Notes: generated by a model from the letters alone, not told the origin. DNA of 64,000 bases from Rhizobium leguminosarum (GCF_001652265.1 NZ_LWBS01000439.1:62001-126000); one strand, 5' to 3'. Positions 35,723 to 47,274 are shown, counted from the first letter of the stretch. Translations and numbers: made by a program.

Positions 35723-35741
35723 TAGTCTGCTTTCTAGACTA
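35723..35741. promoter_or_regulatory. candidate HxlR operator
   Basis: TAGTCT-N7-AGACTA is a perfect 6-bp inverted repeat midway between the HxlR gene and the divergent SnoaL-like gene. HxlR regulators commonly bind short palindromes in such positions. Confidence 0.5.
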
Positions 35742-35772
35742 GATCGCGAATCCATACCAAGGAGCTTGATGC

Positions 35773-36240
35773 ATGACATTCGGGAAATCGCTTTTCGCAC
35801 TCGTCATTTTGGCAGGCGTCGCCGCGCCGGCGGGCGCTTTTGCTGAATCCGCCTCGCGGGATTTGAAGATCGAGGAAGCCAACCGGAAGCTGGTGGTGGA
35901 ATTCTACGACAGGTTCTTCAACAAGCACGATATCGAGGCCGCCTCGGTCGTCGCCGATGACTACCGGCAGCACAATCCTCAAGTTCCCGACGGGAAGAAG
36001 CCTTTGATTTCCTTCTTCAGCGGCTTCTTCAAGGACAATGCCCAGTCGCGGGCCGAGATCGTCCGCAGCGCCGCCGATGGCGATCTCGTCTGGCTGCATG
36101 TGCACGCGACGAACGGCGCAGGCGATCTTGGCCAGGCGATCGTCGATATTTTCCGCGTCGAGGACGGCAAGATCGTCGAGCATTGGGACGTGATCCAGGC
36201 CGTTCCGAAAGAGGCGGCAAACAAGAATACGATGTTCTGA
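35773..36240 (+). CDS. secreted SnoaL/NTF2-like protein
   Basis: A 155-residue protein with a signal peptide (MTFGKSLFALVILAGVAAPA, cleavage after AFA) and a SnoaL-type cone: RKLVVEFYDRFFNKHDIEAA, YRQHNPQVPDGKKPLISFF, VWLHVHATNG and VDIFRVEDGKIVEHWDVIQ. This family includes polyketide cyclases and many proteins of unknown role; here export to the periplasm is predicted. It diverges from the HxlR gene and is followed by a terminator hairpin, so it is probably a single-gene unit under HxlR control. Confidence 0.83.
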   Translation: MTFGKSLFALVILAGVAAPAGAFAESASRDLKIEEANRKLVVEFYDRFFNKHDIEAASVVADDYRQHNPQVPDGKKPLISFFSGFFKDNAQSRAEIVRSAADGDLVWLHVHATNGAGDLGQAIVDIFRVEDGKIVEHWDVIQAVPKEAANKNTMF

Positions 36241-36247
36241 GTTGGGT

Positions 36248-36271
36248 GGGGCCGGCTTCTCAGCTGGCCCC
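36248..36271 (+). terminator. terminator-like hairpin after the SnoaL-like gene
   Basis: GGGGCCGGC pairs with GCTGGCCCC (one G-U) around a 6-nt loop, starting 8 nt after the stop and followed by CATTAT. The stem is strong but the T-run is weak. Confidence 0.6.
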
Positions 36272-36414
36272 ATTATCGGCGTTGCAGAGGGGGCTGTTCC
36301 CTGCAAAGCCCTGAGTAGTCCGCGCCCGAGGTTTTGACGGCTAAGCGGGATCGGGAGTAGCATCCATGCGGCAGCGGCAAAGGTGGTCAAAGCGGCCGGC
36401 CCGGTGGAGACGCA

Positions 36415-36972
36415 ATGATGAAGCACAAACCTTTTCTCCTCACGGTCGCGGCGCTGGCATTTTGTTCCGTATGGCCAATTACTGACGCGTCCGCTGCCGC
36501 GCAGCCTATCTTCTGGAGCGCTTTACGGCCGGCCGATCAGGCCAAAGCGACAGTGCCGCTGTCGGGCAAGGCGGTGAGCGGCCCACAGGGCGAAACGCTC
36601 GCCTGGCATGGCGAGGAGCATCCGATCGAATTGACGGGCTTCGTTCTGCCAATCGACCAGGATGGTGATCTTGTCTATGAATTCATGCTCGTGCCTTGGG
36701 CCGGAGCCTGCAGCCACATGCCTTCCCCTCCGCCCAACCAACTGGTTCGTGTCGTTCCGGAAAAGCCTTTGCACCTGGCAAGAATGTACGAAACCGTCAC
36801 CGTAACGGGTACCCTGCGGCCCGGGTTGGATCAGTCGCAGTTTTTCATGATCGACGGCGTGCGCGCCCTCACCTACGGCTACAGCATAAACCATGCCCAG
36901 GTAGCGACAGTAACGGCGACGACCGATCCCGATCTGCTGTCACTTTCGCCTTTCGGGATTCTGCCTCGTTAA
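36415..36972 (+). CDS. DUF3299 domain exported protein
   Basis: A 185-residue protein with a signal peptide (ending DASAAA) followed by the DUF3299 pattern: HPIELTGFVLPIDQDGDLVY, EFMLVPWAGACSHMPSPPPN and QLVRVVPEKP. The single conserved Cys before HMPSPPPNQ is typical and may bind metal, but no function is established for the family. It appears monocistronic. The opening ATGATG has only a weak GGAG-like site upstream, so the start could be either ATG (36415 or 36418). Confidence 0.83.
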   Translation: MMKHKPFLLTVAALAFCSVWPITDASAAAQPIFWSALRPADQAKATVPLSGKAVSGPQGETLAWHGEEHPIELTGFVLPIDQDGDLVYEFMLVPWAGACSHMPSPPPNQLVRVVPEKPLHLARMYETVTVTGTLRPGLDQSQFFMIDGVRALTYGYSINHAQVATVTATTDPDLLSLSPFGILPR

Positions 36973-37005
36973 AAGCCCAGAGACGGTGTCACGATCGGGG
37001 CACAC

Positions 37006-37180
37006 TCCTCATTCCCTTCCTCGGGCTTGGCCCGAGAGATGTCACAGGAATCCAGCCACTGCGCGTCTGCGCGGTGAATGACTCTTATCAAAGCAAGGAA
37101 GTCTCCCGCGCCCAAGGACGCGCTGGATCCCTGTGACATCACTCGGGCAAAGCACTGAGGGCACAGGGATGACGGAGGAG
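37006..37180. repeat. RIME-like rhizobial intergenic mosaic element
   Basis: Two arms of about 50 bp face each other. The inner parts are nearly perfect: GATGTCACAGGAATCCAGC at 37038-37056 against the complement of 37122-37140, one mismatch. The outer parts (TCGGGC/GCCCGA blocks and CTCCTC/GAGGAG ends) are looser. The rest of this 337-bp gap between the DUF3299 and katG genes shows nothing else. Confidence 0.65.
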
Positions 37181-37309
37181 AGGTAGTGGCCGCCCAATCG
37201 AGCATCAGGCGTGTCGAGGACTGGACGGTCGGGTGGTAAATCCCATCCGAAGGTATTCAAAAAAATGCCCGGGCGCAGCCGAAACTGCGCCCGGGCAAAA
37301 TGCTGCCGA

Positions 37310-39631
<2,322 letters not shown>

Positions 39632-39633
39632 TT

Positions 39634-40548
39634 ATGAAGAACCTCACCCTGAAACAGCTTCGTTATTTTGAAGCCCTGGCAAGAGATGGCCGCTTCCGAC
39701 GCGCTGCCGACGCCTGTGCGATCTCCCAGCCGGCATTGTCAATGCAGATCAAAGAACTTGAGCAAGAATTGGGCGGTGAGCTTTTTGAGCGCAACGCGCG
39801 TGAGGTGAAACTGACCGCCTTCGGTCAGACCGTGGCTCTCAGGATCCGCGATATCCTGCGTGGCGTGGACGAGCTTGCGGAGCTGGCGCGGGCCGCGCGT
39901 GATCCCTTCCTGACGCGGCTGCGCATCGGCATCATCCCGACGATTGCGCCCTATCTGTTGCCGGCGATCATCAATGACCTGAACAAGAGCTTTGCGGGTA
40001 TCCAGATCGAAGTGCGCGAAACGCAGACGTCGAAGCTGGTTCAGGAACTGGCGCAAGGCCAGTTGGACACGGCAATCGTTGCTTTGCCAGTGTCGGAACC
40101 CTCCCTGGCAGAACTCGAGCTCTTCAAGGAAGAGTTCGTGCTGGTCCGGCGCCCCGAAGACGAGGGCAAGCCGGTACCCGAACGCGAGGCGCTGCGCGAA
40201 ATGCGGTTGCTGCTGCTCGAGGAAGGTCACTGCTTTCGCGATCAGGCCTTGTCATTCTGCAAGATAGGGCAGGCCCGCCCCCGGGAAGTCATGGAAGGCA
40301 GCTCGTTATCCACCCTGGTCCAGATGGTCAGCGCCGGTATCGGCATCACCCTGATCCCGGAGATGGCCGTTCCGGTGGAAACGCGCTCGGCCCATGTTTC
40401 GATCTCCCGCTTCCAGTCTCCGCAGCCGTCGCGAACCATCGGCATGATCTGGCGCAATTCGACGCCGATGGCCAAACAGCTCCAGCAGGTTTCAGAGGCG
40501 GTTCGCCGGTCAGCCGAAACCATGCGCGAACAGTATATCACGCGGTGA
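39634..40548 (+). CDS. oxyR: hydrogen-peroxide-sensing LysR regulator OxyR
   Basis: A 304-residue LysR-type regulator: an N-terminal HTH (LTLKQLRYFEALARDGRFRR, then AADACAISQPALSMQIKELE) and a C-terminal sensing domain. The two redox cysteines are present as C200 and C209 in EEGHCFRDQALSFC, the diagnostic OxyR motif that forms a disulfide with peroxide. It is divergent from katG, with 143 bp between starts, the standard arrangement for peroxide-induced katG. It ends 21 nt from the convergent panB gene. Confidence 0.95.
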   Translation: MKNLTLKQLRYFEALARDGRFRRAADACAISQPALSMQIKELEQELGGELFERNAREVKLTAFGQTVALRIRDILRGVDELAELARAARDPFLTRLRIGIIPTIAPYLLPAIINDLNKSFAGIQIEVRETQTSKLVQELAQGQLDTAIVALPVSEPSLAELELFKEEFVLVRRPEDEGKPVPEREALREMRLLLLEEGHCFRDQALSFCKIGQARPREVMEGSSLSTLVQMVSAGIGITLIPEMAVPVETRSAHVSISRFQSPQPSRTIGMIWRNSTPMAKQLQQVSEAVRRSAETMREQYITR

Positions 40549-40569
40549 TGGACCTGACATCGCCTCGCC

Positions 40570-41391
40570 TCAGGATCGCCGCTTGAACGTATGCTCCGCT
40601 GCCGGAAACTGTCGCGATCGGACCTCTTCGGCATAAGCCGCAGCGGCGGCCGAAATCCTCTTGCCGAGTTCGTCGTAGCGCTTGACGAAACGCGGGGTGA
40701 AGTCGTTGAAGAGTCCCAGAATGTCGTCGGAAACCAGAACCTGGCCGTCGCAGGCGGAAGAAGCGCCGATACCGATGGTCGGGATGTGCATGGCGGCCGT
40801 CACCTCCCGGGCGAGCGGCTCCACCGTGCCCTCGATGACGACGGCAAAGGCTCCCGAGCCGCCGATGGCGTGGGCATCACGGCGGATCTTCGACGTCTCG
40901 TGTTCGGAATGGCCGACGGAACGATAACCGCCTGCGGTATGAACCTGCTGCGGCATCAAGCCGATATGCCCCATAACCGGGATTCCCCGCTTAGTCAGAA
41001 AGGCGATGATTTCGGCCATCTCCTCGCCCCCCTCCAGCTTGACGGCATCGCAACCGGTTTCCTGCAGGATGCGCACGGCATTGCGGAAGGCGATCTCCTT
41101 CGATTCCTGGTAGCTGCCGAACGGCATGTCGACGACGACGCAGGCCTTGCCGACGCCGCGCATCACCGCCTTGCCGTGCGCGATCATCATATCGAGCGTG
41201 ACGCCGATGGTGCTCTCCATACCGTAGAGCACCATGCCGAGCGAATCCCCGACCAGCAGGAGGTCGCAATGCTCATCGAGCAGCCGCGCCATCGGCGTCG
41301 TATAGGCGGTCAGGCAGACGATCGGTTTGCCGCCCTTCATGGCGGAGATACGGGCTGGCGTAAGGCGCTTTTGAATTCCGGCCGCGCTCAT
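40570..41391 (-). CDS. panB: 3-methyl-2-oxobutanoate hydroxymethyltransferase
   Basis: PanB makes ketopantoate from alpha-ketoisovalerate and methylene-tetrahydrofolate, the first committed step to pantothenate and CoA. The 273-residue protein has the family's TIM-barrel motifs: [40 protein letters not shown] with the Mg-binding Asp, [26 protein letters not shown] and [18 protein letters not shown]. Its start overlaps the panC stop (ATGA), so the two form a panCB operon. In R. etli CFN42 the panCB genes are known to be plasmid-encoded and required for growth without pantothenate. Confidence 0.96.
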   Translation of the reverse strand: MSAAGIQKRLTPARISAMKGGKPIVCLTAYTTPMARLLDEHCDLLLVGDSLGMVLYGMESTIGVTLDMMIAHGKAVMRGVGKACVVVDMPFGSYQESKEIAFRNAVRILQETGCDAVKLEGGEEMAEIIAFLTKRGIPVMGHIGLMPQQVHTAGGYRSVGHSEHETSKIRRDAHAIGGSGAFAVVIEGTVEPLAREVTAAMHIPTIGIGASSACDGQVLVSDDILGLFNDFTPRFVKRYDELGKRISAAAAAYAEEVRSRQFPAAEHTFKRRS

Positions 41392-42299
41392 CTGGTCACT
41401 CCCTTTCCCGGCAGACCCTGCCCGCCGATGACTCTCTTGTCACCGATAACTCGATTGTCACTGACGACCCTGTTGTCGAGCAGCCGTGTCGAGCCGACCC
41501 GAACGAAGAGCGCCACGACGACTGGGTCTGCGATCAACGTGACCTTCTGCAGCGTCGAGGCGTCCCTGACGGCGACGACCTCGGGCTTTGCCAGAGGTTC
41601 GCGACCAAGAAACGCCGTGAGCTTCGCCTCGAGTTCCATCGGATCGGTCAGGCCCCCGGCGACCAGACGCTCGGCCTCGTCAAGGGTCTGAGGGACGATC
41701 ACCGCGGCACGCCGCTCCGGCTCGCTGAGATAGACGTTGCGCGACGACAATGCGAGGCCATCGCTATCCCTGACCGTCGGCACTGATTTCACCCGCACCG
41801 GCACGGCCAGATCGTCCACCATGCGCTTGATGATGACGACCTGCTGGTAATCCTTCTCTCCGAAATAGGCGGTTTGCGGCTGCACGATGTTGAAAAGCTT
41901 GCAGACGACAGTGGCGACGCCGGCAAAATGGCCAGGCCTTACCGCCCCCTCGAGTTCGCGCCCGAGATCGGGAACGTCGACGAGGGTCAACATCGGGCGC
42001 GGATACATGTCCCCGACGCCAGGTGAAAAAAGGAAATTGACGCCGGCTTGCCTCAGCATGGCGGCATCGCGTTCCAGATCGCGCGGATATTTGCTGAGGT
42101 CTTCCGCAGGGCTAAACTGCAGCGGATTGACGAAAATCGAGACGACGACGATGTCATTCTCGGCGCGAGCGCGCGAGACGAGCTCCATATGACCAGCATG
42201 AAGATAGCCCATCGTCGGAACGAGGCCGACGGTCCGCCCTTGCCGCCTCAGCGCATCGAGCGTGTGGCGCAGCTCGTCAATGCTCGAGAAAACCCGCAT
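41388..42299 (-). CDS. panC: pantothenate synthetase
   Basis: PanC joins pantoate and beta-alanine with ATP to give pantothenate. Motifs of this class-I-synthetase-like fold are clear: [20 protein letters not shown] (HIGH equivalent), [60 protein letters not shown] (KMSKS equivalent). GGGGAGGATAT sets ATG 42299. At 303 residues it is somewhat longer than the usual 280-285 because of a C-terminal tail with three six-residue repeats ([18 protein letters not shown]), encoded by 18-bp units at 41427-41480. First gene of the panCB operon. Confidence 0.96.
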   Translation of the reverse strand: MRVFSSIDELRHTLDALRRQGRTVGLVPTMGYLHAGHMELVSRARAENDIVVVSIFVNPLQFSPAEDLSKYPRDLERDAAMLRQAGVNFLFSPGVGDMYPRPMLTLVDVPDLGRELEGAVRPGHFAGVATVVCKLFNIVQPQTAYFGEKDYQQVVIIKRMVDDLAVPVRVKSVPTVRDSDGLALSSRNVYLSEPERRAAVIVPQTLDEAERLVAGGLTDPMELEAKLTAFLGREPLAKPEVVAVRDASTLQKVTLIADPVVVALFVRVGSTRLLDNRVVSDNRVIGDKRVIGGQGLPGKGVTR

Positions 42300-42578
42300 A
42301 TATCCTCCCCTGAACCAGTCACTCCATCTTGGGCGCGGATAAGAAGTGTAATCGATGCGGCAGGTCAATGCATATTCCGTGATAAAAAACGATTAGATGA
42401 AACGCCAGCCGATGACACCGGACCATATCAGCCCCGGGGGAGCCGCTTTTCGCCACCGGACGCCCGTTCCGCGTCTCACCTGCTTGCAGTGGAACCGACG
42501 ATGTGCGACTTCCGTTACTCGCCCTGTCCGTCAAGATACCATTACAGTCGGTCGCTATGGACGTTACATGGAGGACGC

Positions 42579-43052
42579 ATGGACAAGCCCTGGAAGATCA
42601 GCCGCGGACCGATTGCGGCAACCGAGCTCGACGCGGAGAAGGCAAACGCGATCAACACGCTGTTGATCCGGCCGGTTGGCGTCCTTCCTGCCAAGGCGGG
42701 AGATCCGGTCCTTCCTTTTGCCGTCGGCCTTTTCAACGAACTCCGCCCGCTCCTGAAGCCCGATGCCGGCGTCACGACGCTCAGGCGGGCGACCGCGGCC
42801 TACGTCCACGGCCGGCGCTACTATTTCGCCAGCGCCCAGCCCGATTCCATGCGCCATGGCCTTGACGGTGAACCCGTCGAACCACTGTCGTCCGAAGACC
42901 GGCTGGTCGCGCAAAAACGCTTCCTGAGCCTCAAACAGTCCACCGGTAAAGCCGACGCGTCCGAGCAGACAGCACCGGTTCCCGCTCCGCTGTTGAGCAA
43001 AAGCGAACAGATCCGCGCAGCCCTCCTCGGCAAAAGGAACGCCGTCAGCTAG
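42579..43052 (+). CDS. ProQ/FinO domain RNA-binding protein
   Basis: A 157-residue basic protein with a ProQ/FinO fold in the N-terminal two thirds: ANAINTLLIRPVGVLPAKAG, PFAVGLFNELRPLLKPDAGV, TLRRATAAYVHGRRYYFASA and DGEPVEPLSSEDRLVAQKRF. Such proteins are RNA chaperones that bind sRNA and mRNA 3' hairpins. The C-terminal third is Ala/Lys-rich and probably disordered. GGAGG precedes ATG 42579 by only 4 nt; the long frame upstream overlaps panC and is a shadow. It is monocistronic, divergent from panC, and ends near a strong terminator. Confidence 0.82.
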   Translation: MDKPWKISRGPIAATELDAEKANAINTLLIRPVGVLPAKAGDPVLPFAVGLFNELRPLLKPDAGVTTLRRATAAYVHGRRYYFASAQPDSMRHGLDGEPVEPLSSEDRLVAQKRFLSLKQSTGKADASEQTAPVPAPLLSKSEQIRAALLGKRNAVS

Positions 43053-43103
43053 AGCTGGCTGACGGCTTTCTCGTAGCAGTGTTCTATAGCGTTTCCATTC
43101 GGG

Positions 43104-43132
43104 GCCGGGGGCGCGGAAAACGCGCCCCCGGC
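43104..43132. terminator. bidirectional terminator hairpin between convergent genes
   Basis: A perfect 12-bp GC stem (GCCGGGGGCGCG and its complement) closes a GAAAA loop between the ProQ-like gene and the convergent ATPase gene. A rhizobial TATAGCGTTTCC-type element lies just upstream at about 43085. No T-run is present. Confidence 0.7.
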
Positions 43133-43167
43133 TGGCGCCGGCCGAAGGGGAGGGGCAATCGGCCGGG

Positions 43168-44229
43168 TCAGTTCAACGGGGCTTCGCCTGATGTGATCCG
43201 CTGCTCGTTTCCGGCAAACAGGTGAACAGCATCATGGATTGGCGCAATCCTCAGCACCTCGCCGGGGGCGGCCCTGATCCGTTCCCTGAAGACGCAGGTT
43301 AGCGTCTGCGTTCCCAGCCGGACGATGACGAGCGTTTCCGAACCCGTCGGCTCGACGACCACCGTCGTGACCTCGATGCCTCCCGGGTCCAACAGGATAT
43401 GCTCGGGGCGAATGCCGTAGGTCACGGCTTCAGGCGCACGGCGCTCGCTCGGCAGGAGCAGGCCGTCGGCGGTTCGAAACCCGTCTTCCGTCATATTGCC
43501 GCTGATGAAATTCATCGCCGGAGAGCCGATAAAGCCGGCGACGAAAAGGTTGTTCGGACGATCGTACAATTCCAGCGGAGAACCCGACTGCTCGATCAGA
43601 CCGTCCTTCATGACGACGATCTTGTCGGCCATGGTCATGGCTTCGATCTGGTCGTGAGTGACATAGATGGTCGTCGTCTGCAGCCGTTGATGCAGTTCCT
43701 TGATCTCCGAGCGCATCTGCACCCTGAGCTTGGCATCGAGGTTCGACAGGGGCTCATCGAAGAGAAAGACGGCCGGGTCGCGCACGATTGCCCGCCCCAT
43801 CGCCACGCGCTGTCTCTGGCCGCCCGATAGCTGCTTCGGATATCTCTCCAAGAGATTCTCAAGTCCGAGAATCTTCGCGGCGTTGCCGACCCGCTGATCG
43901 ATCTCCGTCCGCGGCATTCGTTTCAGCCGCAGCGAAAAGCCCATGTTCTTCGCAACAGTCATATGCGGGTAGAGCGCATAATTCTGGAACACCATGGCGA
44001 TGTCCCGGTCCTTGGGCGCAAGCTCGTTGACGATATGCTTGCCAATCTGGATCTGCCCTGAGGTGATGCCCTCGAGGCCCGCGATCATCCTCAAAAGCGT
44101 GGATTTGCCGCAGCCCGAGGGGCCGACCAGAACGACGAACTCGCCGTCGCCGATATCGACCGATACGCCTTTGATGGCTTTGAACGCGCCATAATCCTTG
44201 CGCGCATTGTTGACCGAAACATGGGCCAT
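43168..44229 (-). CDS. CUT1 sugar ABC importer ATPase, UgpC/MsmK type
   Basis: A 353-residue ATPase: VGPSGCGKSTLLRMIAGLEG (Walker A), VFQNYALYPHMTV (Q-loop), LSGGQRQRVAMGRAIVRDP (signature), FLFDEPLSNLDAKLRVQMRS (Walker B), YVTHDQIEAMTMADK (H-loop), then the MOP-like C-terminal domain with TYGIRPEHILLDPGG. It is the last gene of a six-gene minus-strand operon with binding protein, two permeases, ROK regulator and isomerase, and energises that importer. The spacing to the isomerase gene is 22 nt. Confidence 0.92.
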   Translation of the reverse strand: MAHVSVNNARKDYGAFKAIKGVSVDIGDGEFVVLVGPSGCGKSTLLRMIAGLEGITSGQIQIGKHIVNELAPKDRDIAMVFQNYALYPHMTVAKNMGFSLRLKRMPRTEIDQRVGNAAKILGLENLLERYPKQLSGGQRQRVAMGRAIVRDPAVFLFDEPLSNLDAKLRVQMRSEIKELHQRLQTTTIYVTHDQIEAMTMADKIVVMKDGLIEQSGSPLELYDRPNNLFVAGFIGSPAMNFISGNMTEDGFRTADGLLLPSERRAPEAVTYGIRPEHILLDPGGIEVTTVVVEPTGSETLVIVRLGTQTLTCVFRERIRAAPGEVLRIAPIHDAVHLFAGNEQRITSGEAPLN

Positions 44230-44251
44230 TACCGTCCTCCCGAAATCGCTG

Positions 44252-45109
44252 TCAAAGTCCGCTCAGGACATTTCTCAAATAATCGAGGCCGAGGCGCTCG
44301 CCGTCTTTGCGCGCGGCTAAGTCCTTGCCCGGCCAGCCATAGGCGGCATCCTCGTGTTCGATCGACAGCGTGCCGTCGAAGCCAGCGCCGCTGGCCTGGC
44401 GCAGAAACCTCGGCCAATCGATGACGCCGAGCCCCGGCAGCTTGTATTGCCACCAGCCCTTGCTGTGATAGCCGACAGCCTGCAGGCTCTCCGGATCGAT
44501 TGCCGTGTCCTTGGCGTGAAGGATGGCAATGCGATCCTTCACCGCCTCCATCGCCTGATGGGGATCGACGCCGATGCGAATGAGGTGCGAGGGATCGAAT
44601 TCCAGGCCGAAGCGGGGGTTCTCGATCCTTTGAAAAAGCTCCTGCCATCCTTTCGGCGTCGTAGCGATGAAATTGTCCTTCGGACCCGGCCAGTTCTCGA
44701 TTGCGAAGGTGAGGCCATAGGGCTGCGTCTCAGCGATCAGGCCGTTGGCGAAATCGGCGAAGTCATCATAGTTGGCTTCGTCGCTTGCGGTGTCGTCCCG
44801 GCCCGGGAAGATCACGAAGATCGGGACGCCCGCTTGCCCGATCGCGCCGGCAAATTCGGCGGTCCTTTCCCGAAGTGCCTTTCGTTTTGCCCGGTCGGCA
44901 TCGAGTTGATTGCCGAAATAGGTAATTGACGACACGAAGAGGTCGCGGCTGCGTGCGAGCGCGACGGCGGCCTCCACCCGATCGGGCGTCTTGATATGGC
45001 CGCCGACATCGATCTCGATTGCTTCGAAACCTGCCGATGCGGCGAAATCCACCACTTCCTCCAGGGGGCGATCGTTGAATGTCGAGGTGTAAAAGCCGAT
45101 CCTCACCAA
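44252..45109 (-). CDS. sugar phosphate isomerase/epimerase (xylose-isomerase-like TIM barrel)
   Basis: A 285-residue AP-endonuclease-2/xylose-isomerase-like TIM barrel: MVRIGFYTSTFNDRPLEEVV, GFEAIEIDVGGH, TFAIENWPGPKDNFIATTPK with the metal-binding Glu, FGLEFDPSHLIRIGVDP with Asp/His, and GTLSIEHEDAAYGWPGKDLA with the second Glu. These metal-dependent enzymes isomerise or epimerise keto sugars, polyols or inosose derivatives; the substrate cannot be fixed. It is embedded in the sugar ABC operon between regulator and ATPase, so it probably acts on the imported sugar or its derivative. Confidence 0.85.
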   Translation of the reverse strand: MVRIGFYTSTFNDRPLEEVVDFAASAGFEAIEIDVGGHIKTPDRVEAAVALARSRDLFVSSITYFGNQLDADRAKRKALRERTAEFAGAIGQAGVPIFVIFPGRDDTASDEANYDDFADFANGLIAETQPYGLTFAIENWPGPKDNFIATTPKGWQELFQRIENPRFGLEFDPSHLIRIGVDPHQAMEAVKDRIAILHAKDTAIDPESLQAVGYHSKGWWQYKLPGLGVIDWPRFLRQASGAGFDGTLSIEHEDAAYGWPGKDLAARKDGERLGLDYLRNVLSGL

Positions 45110-45154
45110 AATCCTCCCATCTTCACCAAAATCCCTGGGGCCTTGCCGGCCGTT

Positions 45155-46393
45155 TCAACTGTTCAGGCGATCCATGTTCTTGAGTGGCGAACGGGTGCGT
45201 TGCGCAGCGTCCGCCGATGCGAGCATCAGGGCTGCTGCCATCGGCATGGCCGCCGCGCCCATGGCGGAGGCATCCTCTCCGAGCGAGGCGCGATGAAGCG
45301 AGGGAAGGCCGGTGTCCTCGGCATCCAGATGCTCGTGCACGTAGCGAAGCAATTCGTCGACAATGCGGATCGGCAGTCTGCCGCCCACGAGGACGGCGTC
45401 GGGGTCGACGATCATGCCGATATGCTTGACGGCGACCGCCAGATGCGCGCTCATTTCCTTCAGCCACTGCGAAACGAGGCGCCTGCCATGCGCATCCAAC
45501 GTCAGGAGATCGTGCGGAACACTCACCTCGACGCCGTGCTGCGCGAGGAAGTCATAGAGGAAGAACAGCGAGAATATCTCGCCGAGAAGCTGGACCTTAT
45601 GGGCCTTCCCATCCCCGCCGTCGGCGATCGGAAGCCAGCCGATTTCGCCGCTGAGCCCCATGGCGCCACGATGACCGTTGCCGTCGAGCACGAGGCCGCC
45701 ACCCGGGCATGGATTGATGGCGATGTAGAAGAAGCTGCTGCTTTCAGCACCCAGTCCATAATCGAGTTCGGCAAGGGCTGCGGCATTGGCTTCGTTTTCG
45801 ATGAAGACGGGATGCTGCGTCAGATTTTCCAGTGCGGCGCGCACATCGAATGCCGTCCACTCCTGATAGGTCTTGGGCTTGCCGAGGAGCGAAATCTCGC
45901 CAAGCCAATCCGGCATCGCCAGACCGATGCCGGCGAGGCGCGCGTCGTCGATGAGCCGGCTGCGCTGGAAATGCGAAATAGCATCGGCCGTGAGCTGCAG
46001 GAATTCCGCCGGCAGGATGAAACGTTTCTCGTGGTGCACGCGTGCGCGGACATTGCCGACGGCATCGACGGCCAGGATCGTCAGATGGTCACGATCGATG
46101 TTGATGCCGATGGCAAAGCAGGCATCCGGATTGATTTCGAGTTCGATCGCCGGCTGGCCTCTCAGTCCATGCCGCCGCCGGGCTTCCATGATCAGGCCCT
46201 CATCGAGGAGACGATCGACGATCCGGGCGATCGCCGGTTTGGTAAAACCCGTCCGCCTGGCGATTTCGGCCCGCGAAATCGGGGCCTGGCGATGAATGCA
46301 GCGCAGCACGACGGCCCTGTTGTGCTCACCTGCATCTTCGACATTGGCGCCGGTCAGATCCGGGGACAGCCTGGCGCCGAGTGTCTGGTTCAT
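45155..46393 (-). CDS. ROK family transcriptional regulator
   Basis: An N-terminal winged HTH (HNRAVVLRCIHRQAPISRAE, IARRTGFTKPAIARIVDRLL) is fused to a ROK actin-like sugar-binding domain (IGINIDRDHLTILAVDAVGN, VFIENEANAAALAELDYGLG, GLVLDGNGHRGAMGLSGEIG). The zinc-cysteine motif of ROK kinases is missing, as is common in XylR/Mlc-type repressors. ATG 46393 follows AAGGAAGG; an ATG at 46435 overlaps the permease stop as ATGA and is a real alternative that would add 14 residues. Lying inside the ABC operon, it probably regulates the operon itself, most plausibly at the element 49801-49833. Confidence 0.85.
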   Translation of the reverse strand: MNQTLGARLSPDLTGANVEDAGEHNRAVVLRCIHRQAPISRAEIARRTGFTKPAIARIVDRLLDEGLIMEARRRHGLRGQPAIELEINPDACFAIGINIDRDHLTILAVDAVGNVRARVHHEKRFILPAEFLQLTADAISHFQRSRLIDDARLAGIGLAMPDWLGEISLLGKPKTYQEWTAFDVRAALENLTQHPVFIENEANAAALAELDYGLGAESSSFFYIAINPCPGGGLVLDGNGHRGAMGLSGEIGWLPIADGGDGKAHKVQLLGEIFSLFFLYDFLAQHGVEVSVPHDLLTLDAHGRRLVSQWLKEMSAHLAVAVKHIGMIVDPDAVLVGGRLPIRIVDELLRYVHEHLDAEDTGLPSLHRASLGEDASAMGAAAMPMAAALMLASADAAQRTRSPLKNMDRLNS

Positions 46394-46431
46394 GCCCGAA
46401 ATCCTTCCTTGCGCATAGCCTGAACCGCTCC

Positions 46432-47274
46432 TCATCCCTTGACCGCGCCGCTGGTCATCGCACCGAGGATCAGCCGCTGGAGCGACAGGAAGGCGACGAT
46501 CGCCGGAACGACCGCGATCAGGCAGGCGGCGGCAAGCAGCTGGATGGACGAGTCGGTTTGCATGCCGCGGAAGTTAAAGATCCCGACGCCGATCGGCATC
46601 AGATCATTTTTCGTGAGCAACAGAAAAGGCACCAGAAATTGCGACCAGCCGGCAATCACCGTGATGATGAAGACGGAGGCTATGCCCGGCGCCGATAATG
46701 GCAGAATGATGCGCCAGAAGACCGAAAATCGATTGCAGCCATCGATCATGGCCGCTTCGTCGAGGCTGCGCGGGATGCCGTCGACCGAACTCTTCAAGAG
46801 CCAGGTCGCCAGCGGAACGCCAAGCGCGATATACACCATGACGACGGCAAAATGCGTATCCAGCAGGCCGAGGCGGTTCATGTAGCGGTAGAGCGGCACC
46901 ATGATGACAAGCGGCGAGATCATCTGGAAAAGCAGCAGCCCCATCATTGACAGGCCCTTGCTCCGGAATTGAAATCGGGAAAAGGCGTAAGCTGCGGGCA
47001 GTGCGACGATCAGGACGCCCAGCCCGCTGAGGGCGGCAAGCTTGAGGCCGTTCCAGAGATAGATCGGAAAGTAGCTGTTGTTGAGAACGGTGATGAAGTT
47101 GTCGATGGTGGGATTGTTTGGAATATACCGCGCCGCGCCGCGATAGATCTCGCGCTTGTCACGCATCGCCATCGACAGGAGATAGGTGAGAGGGCCGGCG
47201 AAGAACACGAACATTACCAGCATGAACAGATAGCTCATGGCATCGCCGAGCCGCGTTCCGGTCCGTCCGTTCAT
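46432..47274 (-). CDS. sugar ABC importer permease, MalG type
   Basis: A 280-residue CUT1 permease with six spans, the EAA loop RSLDEAAMIDGCNRFSVFWR and the C-terminus LILGAMTSGAVKG. It partners the MalF-type subunit encoded just upstream, with which it overlaps by 4 nt. The substrate is unknown; a mannose-containing oligosaccharide is suggested only by the shared promoter with the GH38 mannosidase gene. Confidence 0.9.
   Translation of the reverse strand: MNGRTGTRLGDAMSYLFMLVMFVFFAGPLTYLLSMAMRDKREIYRGAARYIPNNPTIDNFITVLNNSYFPIYLWNGLKLAALSGLGVLIVALPAAYAFSRFQFRSKGLSMMGLLLFQMISPLVIMVPLYRYMNRLGLLDTHFAVVMVYIALGVPLATWLLKSSVDGIPRSLDEAAMIDGCNRFSVFWRIILPLSAPGIASVFIITVIAGWSQFLVPFLLLTKNDLMPIGVGIFNFRGMQTDSSIQLLAAACLIAVVPAIVAFLSLQRLILGAMTSGAVKG

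Noticed and set aside
44996..46423. 475-codon plus-strand open frame
   Set aside because: Shadow of the ROK regulator gene on the opposite strand; no family features.
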